Shown here: positions 15,532 to 31,701 of the stretch, one piece after another
How the letters are laid out: every line of letters starts with the position of its first letter
How positions within the stretch are numbered: position 1 is the first letter of the stretch
From: Eriocheir sinensis
Taxonomy: Eukaryota > Arthropoda > Malacostraca > Decapoda > Varunidae
NCBI RefSeq assembly: GCF_024679095.1
Contig: NC_066509.1
Span: forward strand, 11,286,430-11,350,429
Direction of reading: 5' to 3'
DNA: 64,000 bases
Position numbers and translations under genes: made by a program
The notes under the pieces: generated by a model
The model's database searches: none
The model's input: the letters and a program-made list of their open reading frames with translations, nothing else
Told to the model about the DNA's origin: nothing

Positions 15532-16482
15532 TATTTATTTATTTACATTTCCTTTGAGATAACTTCTTATTTGCATTTGTTTTGTCTCTTTTCACTTATT
15601 GTCAAACGGCTATTTCAACTGCACCACCCTATACGTATAGTCAATAAAAAAAATATACCACTGGTACTGACAAACCACTAATGGTATTTCAACATAATAA
15701 AATCGTATACAAGTTTTCCCCAACCTAGGAAAAGGAAAACGTTCCCTGCGACGAGAATAAATAAGCGGGATGGTTCAATAGGGACTCGTGGAGATGCTGA
15801 AGTGACTCGATACAACGCTACAATTTTGAATACTCTTGCCGAGCTTCCCGAACCAAGTAGGCGAGAGTATTTTTTTAGCAGAGTACGGCCCGAGGGACCA
15901 CTCGATATTTCCTCCCTCGGGCGCGCCGCACATTCACCAATATCTGAAGGCAAACAAAAAAGTAACTCGCGTCCCGCCGTTCGGGGTCTTGGGAATCGAT
16001 GTAGCTTGCCGTAAAACGATTAAGCAAACTAGATATGCAAACTAGACTTGGCTCTCTCCTCAAGAACCTGATATTGCCCATGTGCCGTGATGGGGAAGTC
16101 TCCTACGAAGCCCTTTCAGCCTTTCCCTTGACTCTCCTCTCCTCCCTTGACTCAGAACCCTCGCCTCCAGGGACCCCAAGAGTTGATTATCGAGCGAAGG
16201 GAAGGAAGGGTTAGGGTAGGCAGAGGGCGAAGTGTTTCCGTCAAGGCAGCGAGAGGGAAGTGTTTCCTGTGAAATAATAGTTATTGTTATTGGAAGGGGT
16301 AGTTGTTAATGAAGGATTGTCGCTCTCTTTGTCTAGTGTTCCTCCTTTTATCTGTTGCGTTGCTTTTCGTTTTGAAAGTGAATTTGGCTCCTTTTATATC
16401 TCAGTTTATGTTTATGATTTATATTAGGTAATATCTTCCTGCAAATACTTTAGTAGATGTATTTGAGTGTTGAAATATCTAT

Positions 16483-16703
<221 letters not shown>

Positions 16704-17056
16704 CCTTTGAGCCGAGCCTCACAAAAAGCATGTTGTCGCTAGCAAGGATATTCTACTATTTTCCTTTATGGTTCGTGCCGTGTCCTGCATTGGAAGAGGG
16801 CGAGGCTGCGCTGTGGATGGACTGCCGACTTCATTAATCAATAGCGATCGCATGTAAAAGTACAAGATATCAATTACTGAAGCGTCAATATTTGTTCTCA
16901 GCTTGCACGTTTCCTCCCGGTGATCCAATGTTTGACCCGCCCCGCTGTTGTGTCGCTCTTTATACACGCGCTGACACACCGCCATCACGCTGATAAACGA
17001 CGGACAACAACGAGATTAATCGGACAAGCACGACACGCAAGGATGCCGCCTCTCTT

Positions 17057-17057
<1 letters not shown>

Positions 17058-17128
<71 letters not shown>
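17058..17128. repeat. CA tract, 71 bp
   Basis: Perfect CA repeat. Confidence 0.97.
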
Positions 17129-17130
<2 letters not shown>

Positions 17131-17979
17131 ATCTTTTTAAACATACAATTTCTTCTCTGTGGGTCTTTTGTTTTTGTGGTGCTTTTGTTTCATCTTATTG
17201 ATCTTTAACATTAATCTTCATAGTTTCCCTTAGTTCCTGATCGCCAAGTTGTAGTAAGAAGTCGTCCTACAATTTGAAATGATGTATCTACTCGAGGAAA
17301 AAAAGCTTATCCTTCGTATAGAATAGATGTTACTGAAAATTTCAAGTTTTCCAAAATCTCTGCTGAAAATTATTTGGAACTGTATATGTGCTCGTTTTTT
17401 TAAATTCAGCTTTCCCTTAAACAAATCTTTCTTGAGAAGTATACATAAGCTAGAGGGAATAGCATCACTGATAGACATAATGTTATTGTATAAATGATGC
17501 GTTGGAAAGTATAGAAACAAGTCATAAGCTTCAAAACAACACACAAGAAATTCACCCGTAGATAAGACAAAAATAAGGCAGAAATAACAATAGTGAGTAG
17601 CGGACATCATTTCTCACTCTATCTCTCAGGGTATTTATACACCTTTTTGTCTGTTTGTCTATCTATATTTCTATCTATCTGTATCTATTTACCTATTTCC
17701 TCTGTATTCACGCTGTATTTTTCAAGCAGCGCACACGAGGCGCCATATGATCGGGAACTCTTTTCGTGGTCCAGCTCTGTCCCCGCCGTGTGCATCCTCC
17801 GTCTCGTCTCCGGATTTATGAGGGCCGCGGAAGGGCCGGGCGGGGGTGCTTGGGTGGGTGGGTTGGGCAGGAGGCTGGTCTTCGCGCTGATAAATAGGAC
17901 GCATATATTTCGGTAGCGATGATTTTTATCAACAGGAGCGTCTTCAATGTGCTCTGATGCGTGGATGCTTGACTGGGTA

Positions 17980-18142
<163 letters not shown>

Positions 18143-18805
18143 CTCAGCTTGAAGGATTATTAATAATGCAACGAATACTGAATACATGTTTCACAAATCG
18201 AGGAGCTGTATACTGACTACTAAGTATTAATACAACGATTGGGGAACCTGCGGGAAATGCATGTCTACGAATTTACGAACAGAACGTAAAACAGTAAATT
18301 GGAAGCGCAAGGCAATATGACCCATGGAGTTGCATCATAAACGAGAGCAAATTTATAATCTGCTTAGGTTTCAATCCATTGGTATTCTTTCTTTACCTTG
18401 GCAATCCTGGTCCAGACACATGGATGCGTGCTTATAATATCATATCATAAAAGACAAAGATAATAGTTCTTTTAGTCTCAAAATACATGTGAAAGCTTGT
18501 TACTCATAACAATTGTCATCATCAACCTGTATATCTTTTCCGTTGCAGGACATGCGCCTTTCATAAATGCTTCTATTCCTAGTTGTCTTTTGCCTCTCTT
18601 TTTTAATCATATTTCCAGTATGTTTTTAATCACATTTACTTCACATAATCTATTTCACCCTCATCCTCGTGTAGACACGAATACATTATTTATTTCACAT
18701 GTAAGGTTATAATAATAATCGCAATTCACCCCTCCATCATATGAATGCATGTTTTTATTTTAGTAACGTGTGGGTGAAACAAACAATTCTTCCTTCTCCC
18801 TCCAG

Positions 18806-18976
18806 ACTCCCGGGTCGACATAGCAGAAGAATCATCGAAGCACCGGCGGCACAACCTCATATCGAAGATCTCGCTGCGGCTCACCCCGGCGGATGACGGC
18901 TCGCACTACAGCTGCCGCGCCCAGCACCCCGCCCTCAACACCCCCATCAGGGCGTCCGTCAAGATCTCAGTCCAGT
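18806..18976 (+). CDS. sns: Exon 2 (local): C-terminal half of Ig domain A
   Basis: Acceptor TCCAG at 18801-18805, donor GTGAGT from 18977, 171 nt, phase 1-1. Joined to exon 1 the split codon reads Asp (G|AC) and the product runs EIHL-DSRVDIAEES, then SLRLTPADDGSHYSC, giving the Asp-x-Gly-x-x-Tyr-x-Cys signature with the second disulfide Cys, then RASVKISVQ as the final G strand. It is too short and Trp-less to be a domain alone, so it must complete the domain begun 9.3 kb upstream. The exon is about 65% GC by eye, against an AT-rich intron on both sides. No N-glycosylation sequon is present. Confidence 0.9.
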
Positions 18977-19722
18977 GTGAGTAGCAGTGCGTTCTCGTAT
19001 ACACTTACCCGGCCCAGTGTGTGCTCCAGCCAGTTCTCTTTGCATTATTTGTTTCTGCTGAATCCTGACTAAATTAATGATTCTGGTTGTTTAAGTATTC
19101 GTTTAGATATTTTGCTTTCTCCTCATTTATTTATTAATGAGCCTGTTTGTGAATTTTTACATCAGTGATACAATGCTATAGATTTGCGATTGGTTTAGAT
19201 TAAGTTATTTCTTATTTTTTCTAGGGATATGTTGGAAAAAGAACAAAAAGAAAAACTTTATCGGGTACCCCCAATATTCCTATCACGTATACCCATGGAT
19301 GTTCCCGTACCTTAATTTTAGGATCACTCTCTTAGATCGTCTGTAATTTTAGGCTCAGTATGGGTTTTTAATATCCATTCGTGTAACCGGATTAGTATTA
19401 CACCGTTCATTTAAGCCAGAAATGTTGTCGTTGTAGTAGTAACGCACGTACATTGATTTCGAACTGCTGAACCTGTTGTAATAATGTTCGTAGTATCATG
19501 TGGCGGCATTACCAGCGTCGGCTCGTGTTTTTAAATTAACAGACCTCCGGAGTGGGGTGAAGGTCAGGGCGCTGAAGGAGGCATAACAAGCGGAGATGAG
19601 GCAATAAATAACAGTCATAACTCACAAGAGATTTAGTCCGTTGTGCCCTTGTCAGAAATCCATCACCGAGTTTGGAATTTACATTTTATTTACTGTGACC
19701 CTGAGTGACTAAATCTTGCCCG

Positions 19723-19816
19723 CCCCCCCTCCCCACCCACCCACACCCACACCAGGATCAACGCAGCACTCCAGTAGACCGCCCCCCCCCCACCCCCCCA
19801 CGCAAATCCCCTCCCC
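19723..19816 (-). other. C-rich blocks, quadruplex-type on the - strand
   Basis: 19723-19753 and 19782-19816 each contain at least four runs of three or more C with loops of 1-7 bases, so the complementary strand fits the G-quadruplex pattern. They lie in intron 2 about 0.9 kb before exon 3. Confidence 0.75.
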
Positions 19817-20141
19817 CGTGACACAAGAGCAGCCACGACACCCATCACTATCATCATCAGCTGCAGCAACAGTAGCTCGCCTCCTGGTTGTTGCTTTATA
19901 GTGTGATTTATTCTGAGGCACATCCCTGACACCGCCAACAGGGAGCGTTTTATATTTCACTACGCCTTGTTTTCTATATAACTTGTGACACTTCAGCCGT
20001 CCCGGGAGCCATAAATTGTGAAGCACTTGGCACATCCCCACACCACACAAATTCTCACCATGCTTAATACATGTTTTTCCCGACCCCAGTTTGTGTTTTA
20101 TTCGCATCTTGGACACGTGCCAGAGCGTGCGTGGAATTTTA

Positions 20142-20600
20142 AATATCAGGCGCGATTATTATTTCACAAGCGTCTATTTGTTTTTACGCTTTTATAGGTG
20201 CCACTTTTGTTTTTGTTTTGGTACCATGCCCACTGTTGACCTATTTTCTTCTCTGGTAGATATTTGTCTCTACCTCGATAACTGCTTCCAATATCAGGCA
20301 CAATTTTTTATTTTTTTTTATTTTTTTATTTCACACTCGTCTTCCTTTTATTTACTCACTTATATTTTTTATAATCCGAGTATAACCTCTGTTGGCCTTT
20401 TTTTCTCCTCGGGTAACCACTTGTTCCATTAACTCGATTGCCGCATTCACTATCCTGTGTTATTATTAATTCACAGGCGTCTTTCCTTTCGATTTTACGC
20501 GTTTTTATATTATACATTTATTTTTGTGACAGTTACTCCTTTCTCACTTGTTTTCTCCGGTGACCACATATTTATTTTTTCATCTTTTACCATGATATCT
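20142..20600. repeat. Degenerate tandem repeat, unit about 150 bp, three copies
   Basis: Copies begin at about 20142 (AATATCAGGCGCGATTATT), 20290 (AATATCAGGCACAATTTTT) and 20449 (ACTATCCTGTGTTATTATT). Each continues with TTTCACA(A/C)..CGTCTT-like, a T-rich run with TTTTACGC, then GGT(A/G)ACCA-type sequence. Sequence at 20085-20141 looks like a truncated fourth copy. Confidence 0.78.
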
Positions 20601-20703
20601 CGGGGAATTATTTAATAACCTTTCAATGTTTTGTACCGACCAATCATACCTCTCCTCCACTCCTAATCCCTCAGCTAATCTACCCGTCCCTCTCCGTTGG
20701 CAG

Positions 20704-20994
20704 ATCCCCCCGGGCCGCCCGTCATCACAGGCTACACGACGGGCGAGGCCATCAAGGCAGGCAAGGAGCGGACACTCACCTGCCGCTCGAGAGGTGGCAA
20801 CCCCCTGGGGCGTGTCGTGTGGTACAGGAACAACGAGAACATTGACAGCACGGACCGGGCGGAGGGCGGCGAGAGTGTTAACGAGTACAAGTTTATCGTC
20901 GACTCAGCGGACAACGGAGCCGTGTTTACATGCGAGGTGCGGAACAAGCTCACCGACAAGCCGCTTCTCGCCTCCGTCAAGCTCAACGTGCAGT
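20704..20994 (+). CDS. sns: Exon 3 (local): Ig domain B
   Basis: Acceptor GGCAG ending at 20703, donor GTGAGT from 20995, 291 nt, phase 1-1: a whole Ig domain in one symmetric exon. The product starts with the linker PPGPPVITGYTTGEAI, followed by ERTLTC (first Cys), CRSRGGNPLG, VVWYRNNENI (core Trp), ESVNEYKFIVDSADNG and AVFTC (second Cys), ending KLNVQ. The linker plus GGNP..WY combination is the strongest family marker in the window: it is the SNS/Hibris/nephrin type-1 repeat. Frame and length need no correction. Confidence 0.93.
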
Positions 20995-21099
20995 GTGAGT
21001 ATTAGAGGGACTTAACAACAGTCATCCCCCTCCCCTTCCTCCACCTCCACCTCGCCCGTCCTTGTCCTCATCTTCCTCTTCCTCTTTGACTAATATAAC

Positions 21100-21159
21100 A
21101 CCTCCTCCTCCTCCTCCTCCTTCTCCTCCTTCTCCTCCTCCTCCTCCTCCTCCTCCTCC
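21100..21159. repeat. CTC trinucleotide tract
   Basis: Imperfect TCC repeat about 110 bp after exon 3. Confidence 0.92.
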
Positions 21160-21232
21160 CTGACTACTACTGCTACACACTCATCCTCGCTTCTGATACT
21201 TCCTAACTACTATACCCCCCCTCCTCCCTCCT

Positions 21233-21507
<275 letters not shown>

Positions 21508-22638
21508 TCAGAGCACACACACACACATCCACAAACGCTTCAGAAGCCTGCAAAGGAGTTCACTCAGTGCACACAAAGTTTCTAGTTCAACTTTCCCCTC
21601 CGGCGATCCTTATCTCACCAACCAACTCCCGCGGACAACAACTAGCCGCTCCTCTAATGGCTTTACCTTTGGACTTTGGCAGTTTATGTTATTTTTCATC
21701 CCGGTGTGTCGTTCTCCTTCCTTTGTCCCCATCACTGGCTCTGGGTTTCTCATTCGCTTCCCAGATTCTCAATATTATTTGCATATCACCACTTCACTTC
21801 CTCCACTTCCTCTTTCTTCCTCCCCCTCCTCCTTCTTTTCTTTTTTTATGTTCTTAATTTCCTTCTGTTGTTCATCCTTCTTCCCATTCAGAATTTTTCC
21901 CTTCCTAATTATCCTTTTCCTCCTGCGCCTGCACATTATTTTGCAACACCACTTTTATTTTATCATCACTTTCTTTTTCATACTTACCTGTTGACGCCTC
22001 TTTCTTCACCTCCTCCTCCTCCTCCTCCTCCTCTCTTCTTCCTCCTCGCACACATCTGTAACATTGGAAAACAGGACTCGTAAACCGGCCTTGCTAAGTC
22101 ATGGGAGAAACAGTTGTTGCTATTCATCAGGCTGGGCCCAGCGCGAAGGGTCCTGCCGCGTGTTCTCCGCAGGTTCTTGTCGCTACAGGAACTTGGAGAG
22201 AGCAGATGCAGTGTGCGTGACGGGAGGGAGGTGACCGTGCATAGTAAACAGGAGGTTGCCGGGGTCCGCTGCCTGCCACATCGCCCAGCCCTTGTTATTG
22301 AGCGTAAAGGGGACAGAAAAACAAGCGGGTGGCTCTCCGATATTGCCCCAACTTAGAGGCTTTTTTTGTTTTATTATGTGTGTGTTTGATGGTGATAATG
22401 ATAGATTCGGCATCTAGGCATCCAAAACAATACGAAAGACAATAGTGACCTCTGCTGAATTCTGAAAAAAAAACATATGATTTAACAAGCAATACCGAGA
22501 TGGATCTGAAGTTTGACCGTAAAGTTACAGAAAATTACTTTCCATTACTTGTATGGCCACTCTTGCTAATTAAAAAAAAAAGTGTATAGTATATGACTAT
22601 TTTCTTAGTTGTGGAAAAAGGAAATACGAAGCCAAGTG

Positions 22639-25491
<2,853 letters not shown>

Positions 25492-25536
25492 TATTTGATT
25501 TGTGGAATTAGGTGCTATTGCAGAGCTGAGAAGAAT

Positions 25537-25542
<6 letters not shown>

Positions 25543-25610
<68 letters not shown>
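25543..25610. repeat. TG tract, 68 bp
   Basis: Perfect TG repeat 55 bp after the last GA tract. Confidence 0.96.
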
Positions 25611-25612
<2 letters not shown>

Positions 25613-26091
25613 CCAGTTATAATATTTGCGCAAATCAAATCTTTTAAGGTATATTAAGTGTTATTGAACCTGCCTGCTTAAAAAAAATACAACAAAAACA
25701 ATCCATATGAGCAGGGGAAGAGCACCTGCTGCCTGTTTTCCCAGCAAGAGACATTTCCACGCATTCCGCCATTCGTCCAATCCTCCCTCCGTCCTTTCCT
25801 TCCCTCCTTTGTGGCCGCCTCCGCTGTTCCGTCCCCCTCCGCCTTCGGGCGTGGATCTTGCCCTTAAATTAGAATACACAACTGAAAGACTCTAAATGGC
25901 CACTCACTCTCGTTTCTTCTAATTGGATGCGGATTCCAGGGCCCAGACGGGGATCTAGAACCTATTCACGTTGTATATTATTTTAATTAAGGAATGCCAC
26001 CTCGGGATTGTAGCGGTTGTGTTTCCGCCTGTTTTTTGGTGTTTGTTAATGCAGGCTTTTATGTGTTTGTGTGTGTTTGTGTGTTTATTTG

Positions 26092-26093
<2 letters not shown>

Positions 26094-26148
<55 letters not shown>
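26094..26148. repeat. TG tract, 55 bp
   Basis: Perfect TG repeat preceded by imperfect TGTT units. Confidence 0.96.
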
Positions 26149-26150
<2 letters not shown>

Positions 26151-27013
26151 GTGAATGGATTTATTTATTATATTTTTTTTGTGTGTGTAGCATTGCCATC
26201 TCTTCTCACAAGTTGAGAAGCGCTTCTTCATTTGCACATTATCAAGTATGCAAGATGAGTGTTGTTATTTATGTAGGAGATGCAAAGACGCCAGAGCAAA
26301 ATTTATAGAAGAAAATGTGAGCAAAGTACACACGGAAAAAAAAAGACCTACACAGAGGATCACTCAGGCACGTAGGTTTGAAGACTCCATGATAGCTTCA
26401 CAGAAAGTTTCGTTTCAACTTCGAGCCAGCTTCTATCTTTTAGCCCGTTTTCTTTTCTCCGTTGCTTATTCTTCACTACGCTTTCATTCTTTCTTTCAGA
26501 GTTTACAGATTTTTGTTTTCTTTCCTTTCATCCCTTTGTTGTGTCTCTGTCACCACTTTTCTTTTTTTCGTTTTTTTCTTCTCGCGAAAGCTCTCTTCTT
26601 TTGTTTACCTTGTTTACCTTTTTTCCTGGCAATCGTTTTTTCTCCGTGCAGTATAGATATTTTTCGCATCGTCAGAGATTGGCTGGGTACGTCATATCAT
26701 GCGGAAAACTGATAACAGATGGACAACCATAGAGTAGCAACCAAGGAGTTGAAGCTGAAGTCGTGAGATAGAGCGCCAGGAGGAGAGAGGAAATTTTAGT
26801 TTTTGCTGGAGCAGGATGGAATACACTAGCATTAGACAGAGGTGGAGGACGTTGGGAAAGGCATTCGTCCCTCAGTGTACATAGTAATGATAGTGTAATA
26901 GTAATGTTTATGGTATATTAGTCAAAATACTTCGAATGCATGAAATTTACATGCTATAGAAATAATAAACGTGTGTTGATTAGCCCGTTCAAAAATTTTC
27001 GTTCGAGTGGTAG

Positions 27014-27189
<176 letters not shown>

Positions 27190-27904
27190 ATTCCAATTTC
27201 CAAAGACGTCATCACAGTCCATATTACGTAGTACAAGCATATACATGAAGGTCGTTTCAAAGAGGAAATGCATACACACACACACGCTTCTCGCAACAGC
27301 AGACTTCACACGGGTCCTCGTTGTTAAGCACCTGAGATTATGTATTCAGGCCACCTTCGTCCCCCCGTCATGGCGCGGCATAGGCGGCGTGGCGTTGTGT
27401 GGCCTGGCGAGGAGTAGCTAGCGGCAGGGTTGTAGGATGGGACGGGATGCGGCAGGGCAGGGCAGGGCAGGGATAAGCAAGGTGCAGCTGTCTTTAGCGC
27501 TCTCAGTCTCCATGGTCAATGCAGGTCCGAGCGGCTGTCTGTGTCTGTGTCACTCGTGTAGCGCACTTAAGGAATACAGAAACAAATCTACATCCGTATA
27601 TACTGAAGAGGAAAAAAAAGACATTTGGGAAGATGAAGAATACTTATAACTATTCATGTTCATTTTCCTATGTATGTTTATCTACTTATATTTGTATCTC
27701 AGTCTGTTTCTATATCTATATCATCTGAATTTTCATGAAGGGAGAACACACACCCTTAACGCTAGAGGGCAGAGTCCCAGTGCTACATTGTGTTAAGGAG
27801 AAATAAGGTGGCCCGCTTTGAGGAGTTAGCCTGAACTTCCCCACTAGTCCATTTAGCATCCACATCGGCCCGGCGCTGCGTGGTGGCGGCTGTAGACTTT
27901 TCAC

Positions 27905-27940
<36 letters not shown>

Positions 27941-28002
27941 TAGTGCACCTGAAAATATTAATCCGTTCACAGAGTCCCCATTTGTGTCTATTATTCTATC
28001 CC

Positions 28003-28273
<271 letters not shown>

Positions 28274-28605
28274 TAGCTATATACGTTTAGCCAACCCTTT
28301 CTGATGAATTACCTGCCATTCTAAATCATCCTTTCATCCCTCTGTTCCATGCATTTCCGCGGCAGACATTTTTCCCCCTTTTCCATTCTTATTTTAACTC
28401 GCATCAGATTTTTTCCCTGGTCTCTTTTTTCCCCTCTCCCTGTTTCTCCTCCCTTCTGCTTCTGCTTTTTTTTAAGGGGCAGAATTCTTACTTCGACGGG
28501 AAGATATATTGTAGGGTTCCTCCCTCTTTGTTTGCTGCTTGTCGAGATGTCCGTATACTTAACAGGTACACACGAACGCAATTAAATTTATGACAGACGA
28601 TGCGG

Positions 28606-28608
<3 letters not shown>

Positions 28609-28649
<41 letters not shown>
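28609..28649. repeat. GA tract, 41 bp
   Basis: Perfect GA repeat, opposite polarity to the CT tract 340 bp upstream. Confidence 0.95.
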
Positions 28650-28653
<4 letters not shown>

Positions 28654-28863
28654 TTCCTCCTTTCCCGAAGATAATGATTTTTCCCTTTTGCTCCTTCCAT
28701 TAAAAGTATTAGTTTCCCATTATGCATTCTCATGTTTTTATTGCCCCCGCGGTAATTGCGGTGCAAGTGTGCGTTAATGCATTTCCTCACTTTTACGAGA
28801 TGGTGTCTTGCTCCTAAAGGTGTGGTCTTCTTTTTTGATATGGTCCGCCCTCAAGACAAAAAA

Positions 28864-28866
<3 letters not shown>

Positions 28867-28918
<52 letters not shown>

Positions 28919-28946
28919 AAAACAGACAGAAACAGACAGATGCAGA
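28867..28946. repeat. GA tract with CAGA tail
   Basis: GA at 28867-28916, then imperfect CAGA units (ACAGACAGAAACAGACAG). Confidence 0.95.
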
Positions 28947-29599
28947 CAGGTAGATAAACATAGAGACACAAAAATACAGATGAAATGCTATAAATCTGTT
29001 ATAAAAATCAAAACACACGTGAATCTGCAAATATAGATGCTCACTTACTCTCACGAGCCAGAGTTTTAAGACGTATCACACACTCAGGGAAAAGACCTCC
29101 ACCAAAACCGTTTCCTGGTGGTTGGACCGCCTGAAGTTTTCACCACATCGATTGCCACGCCGCGCCGCCCGCTGTTATTACCCTCCCGACACTCACCTGA
29201 TGCTGCCGCTGTGTCTTCTTTATCTATCACCTTCCTCGTCCACGCCCTCGAGGATTCATCTTGTGGAATTAGATTATTGGTGATCCTTCATATGTTTTTG
29301 TCGTGTTTATTGTGCGTACGTTTGTTTGTTTTCGTTTGTTTCTGTGCGGTATGTTTGTGTGTCTGTGTGCGTGTGTATATATCTATTTTTGTCATTCCAT
29401 TTGTGTTTGTATATCTACCTATCTATCTAACTATCTATATCTCATACTTACCCATAATCCTGATGTTGTTTCGTATACTTTAGTCCACCTTTATTAGTAC
29501 ATCGCTCCATCCCATTCTCTACTTCCATCACGCGCGTCACCACAGATTCATCCTCGGACAGAATCCCTCCCCTAACACACCATTTTTCTTTCCTTTCAG

Positions 29600-29899
29600 T
29601 TCCGCCGCAAAACGTGAGAGTAACCGGCCCCAAGCAAGCTCGTGTGGGGGACAACGTCACTCTCCACTGTTTTGCGGAGAACAGTAACCCGCCGGCGAAG
29701 GTCTCGTGGGTGATGGACGGACAGCCGAGACCCGAGACCTCCACCAGAAACGAGACGACGCGCTCCGGCGGCTGGCACACGGACAGCGAACTGACCCTGG
29801 CGGTGCCGCACTTGAACAGGGACATCACGTTCACCTGCCACGCCACCAACCAAGCCCTCGGGGAAACCAAAGTGGACACCTTCAAGCTCCCCATCCTCA
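29600..29899 (+). CDS. sns: Exon 4 (local): Ig domain C
   Basis: Acceptor TTTCAG at 29594-29599, donor GTAAGT from 29900, 300 nt, phase 1-1. The product opens PPQNVRVTGPKQARVGD, then NVTLHC (first Cys), ENSNPPAKVSWVMDG (core Trp), SGGWHTDSELTLAV, and DITFTCHATNQALGE (second Cys), ending FKLPIL. The SNPPA..W motif and the GGW stretch after the C' region are features of the alternate Ig type in SNS/nephrin. Two N-glycosylation sequons are visible, NVT before the first Cys and NET in the C-D region; these are the only sequons I find in the seven exons, which is low for such a receptor. Confidence 0.92.
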
Positions 29900-30619
29900 G
29901 TAAGTAGCGTTTTTATGTTCATTGTCATCATGTTATTATATTCTCCCCATCTTCAGTTACTAACGTTCTTGTGCTTATAATATTCTTGTTTTGTTTTACT
30001 GTATCTACTATTTTTCCTACCCTCTTTATTTCACGCGACAGATTTATTATATTCTTTATTTCTAGGCGCCATATGAGTTGCGTTGTAGCGCCGCCATGTT
30101 TTATTTTATTCTATTTCTTAACCAGTTTGTCAGCTATGCTCCTTCCCCAAGAAGTCGTGTTCCGTGTTCCGTTTTAGTGTAAATGACCCCTCGAGTTTCA
30201 CGCATCTCTGAGTCTTGAAGTAATGGTCTTAAATTTGTGCTATGTTTTTATCTCCACTAATTAAACGACGCCAGCTGTTTGTTAGTCACGTGTCGGTGTG
30301 AGACGAAGTGAGAAAGGAGCTAAATGCTGGATCAGAAGAAAGGGGGGAAAATAATTAACGTTTTTATGTTATTCAAAGTCCACATGATTCTCGAGGGATC
30401 TGACACTCCGCTTGAAAGGGAAGGACCGAGCCTGTTCAGTGCTTGTTACCTCTGATTGCGTGTCTGTTCCCGATGCGACACTAAAACTCTTCTACATATT
30501 TGTGATGAAACTATTGCGTTATTATTGCTGTGTTGAAAAATATTCGTGTTTTCCCCTTCCGTGTATTTGATTCAATTTTGTTTTATCAATTGTTTTATAT
30601 TTGCCTCGTGAATGATGGC

Positions 30620-30671
30620 TGTGGTGGTGGCGGTGGTGGTGGTGTTGGTGGAGGTGGTGGAGGTGGTGGTA
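30620..30671. repeat. GGT trinucleotide tract
   Basis: Imperfect GGT/GGA units in intron 4. Confidence 0.9.
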
Positions 30672-31205
30672 AATTTTAAACAACCTTTGTGATAATGTTT
30701 CCTGGGGATTTACAAAGACTAATGGTTGTGTTGTTAGTAGTAATTGCTGTAAACCTCAGTGCTCCCACACGCTAATCGAACCACATTAACTCGGGCACCA
30801 GAGAATGGAAACCGTGGAGTGAATTTATCCTCATAATGAAGAGTACGAGAGGCGAGCGTCCAACAGCCTCTCCCACGCCTTCTCCCAGCGTTGCCATGAG
30901 AACAGAGACGCTGGACCCTTAGACCAGTGATATAGAGAACGGGAAACAAGAATGATTATGACCCGCGGAGGAAAACACTCTACATGGAACAATAGCCCGA
31001 GGGAGACGGCGTTTGCTCAGGGAATTACTGTTAATGAAATGAATATAAAACGGTAGGGCAGAATGAAATTAAGACACGTTCAATCATTATTCAGTTTTCC
31101 TTTCACCCACGAATAAATTCCCGTCCGCTTCATTTATATGCAAAACTGCTCAGTATGCATTATACAGTCCAAGTGGAAAGTGAAAAATGAAAATCTTCCC
31201 CCTCC

Positions 31206-31236
31206 ACACACACACACACACGCACGCACGCACGCA

Positions 31237-31292
<56 letters not shown>

Positions 31293-31297
31293 CACTA

Positions 31298-31332
<35 letters not shown>

Positions 31333-31340
31333 CACACACA
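31206..31340. repeat. CA tract with CGCA units
   Basis: CA repeat with GCAC and GCGC variants at 31221-31241 and two TAACAC interruptions near 31290. Alternating purine-pyrimidine throughout. Confidence 0.95.
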
Positions 31341-31674
31341 GCGACAGATAAGCAGGCATGAAAAGAATTATATGTATAGTGATAACGTAAAATTTCGTGT
31401 TTGATGGATTTCCGAAGTTTGCCCACAACAAACTGCCATTAATCAAAACTTTTCCATCTCCTGAAGAGGCGAGAGCCGTGCGGAGCCTTGCGGAGGGACG
31501 AGAGTCATCTGCCCCTCACGCTCCATCCTCTCCCGGCAATGAGTTAGTGTCCCGAGCCGGTCAGGAGCATGTGTGATAAATCTACATGCGAGCCCCGCTG
31601 CGGCCGATATTAATTATGTTACCAAAGTAGCTCGTGCGTGCGTGCGTGCCTGGTTTACGTGTGTAGGTGGATAT

Positions 31675-31701
31675 GGGTGTGGGTGTGGGTGTGGGCGGGG
31701 G
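31675..31701 (+). other. G-quadruplex motif
   Basis: Four GGG runs separated by TGT loops and followed by C and a G5 run, on the + strand. The coding strand carries it, so the pre-mRNA would too. Upstream at 31632-31650 there is a GTGC tetranucleotide repeat. Confidence 0.85.

Larger units (their letters stand above)
18977..20703 (+). other. Intron 2, 1727 bp, phase 1
   Basis: Separates Ig domains A and B. It has AT-rich unique sequence to about 19680, two C-rich runs at 19723-19753 and 19782-19816, and a degenerate three-copy ~150-bp tandem repeat from about 20142 to 20600 that reaches almost to the polypyrimidine tract of exon 3. Confidence 0.85.

Noticed and set aside
21979..21990. ATACTTACCTG, like the start of U1 snRNA
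   Set aside because: The sequence after it does not match U1 and no stem-loops or Sm site follow.
27731..27933. Sequence ending in a T24 run, considered as a reverse-oriented retroposon
   Set aside because: No flanking target duplication and no internal promoter or coding similarity recognised.
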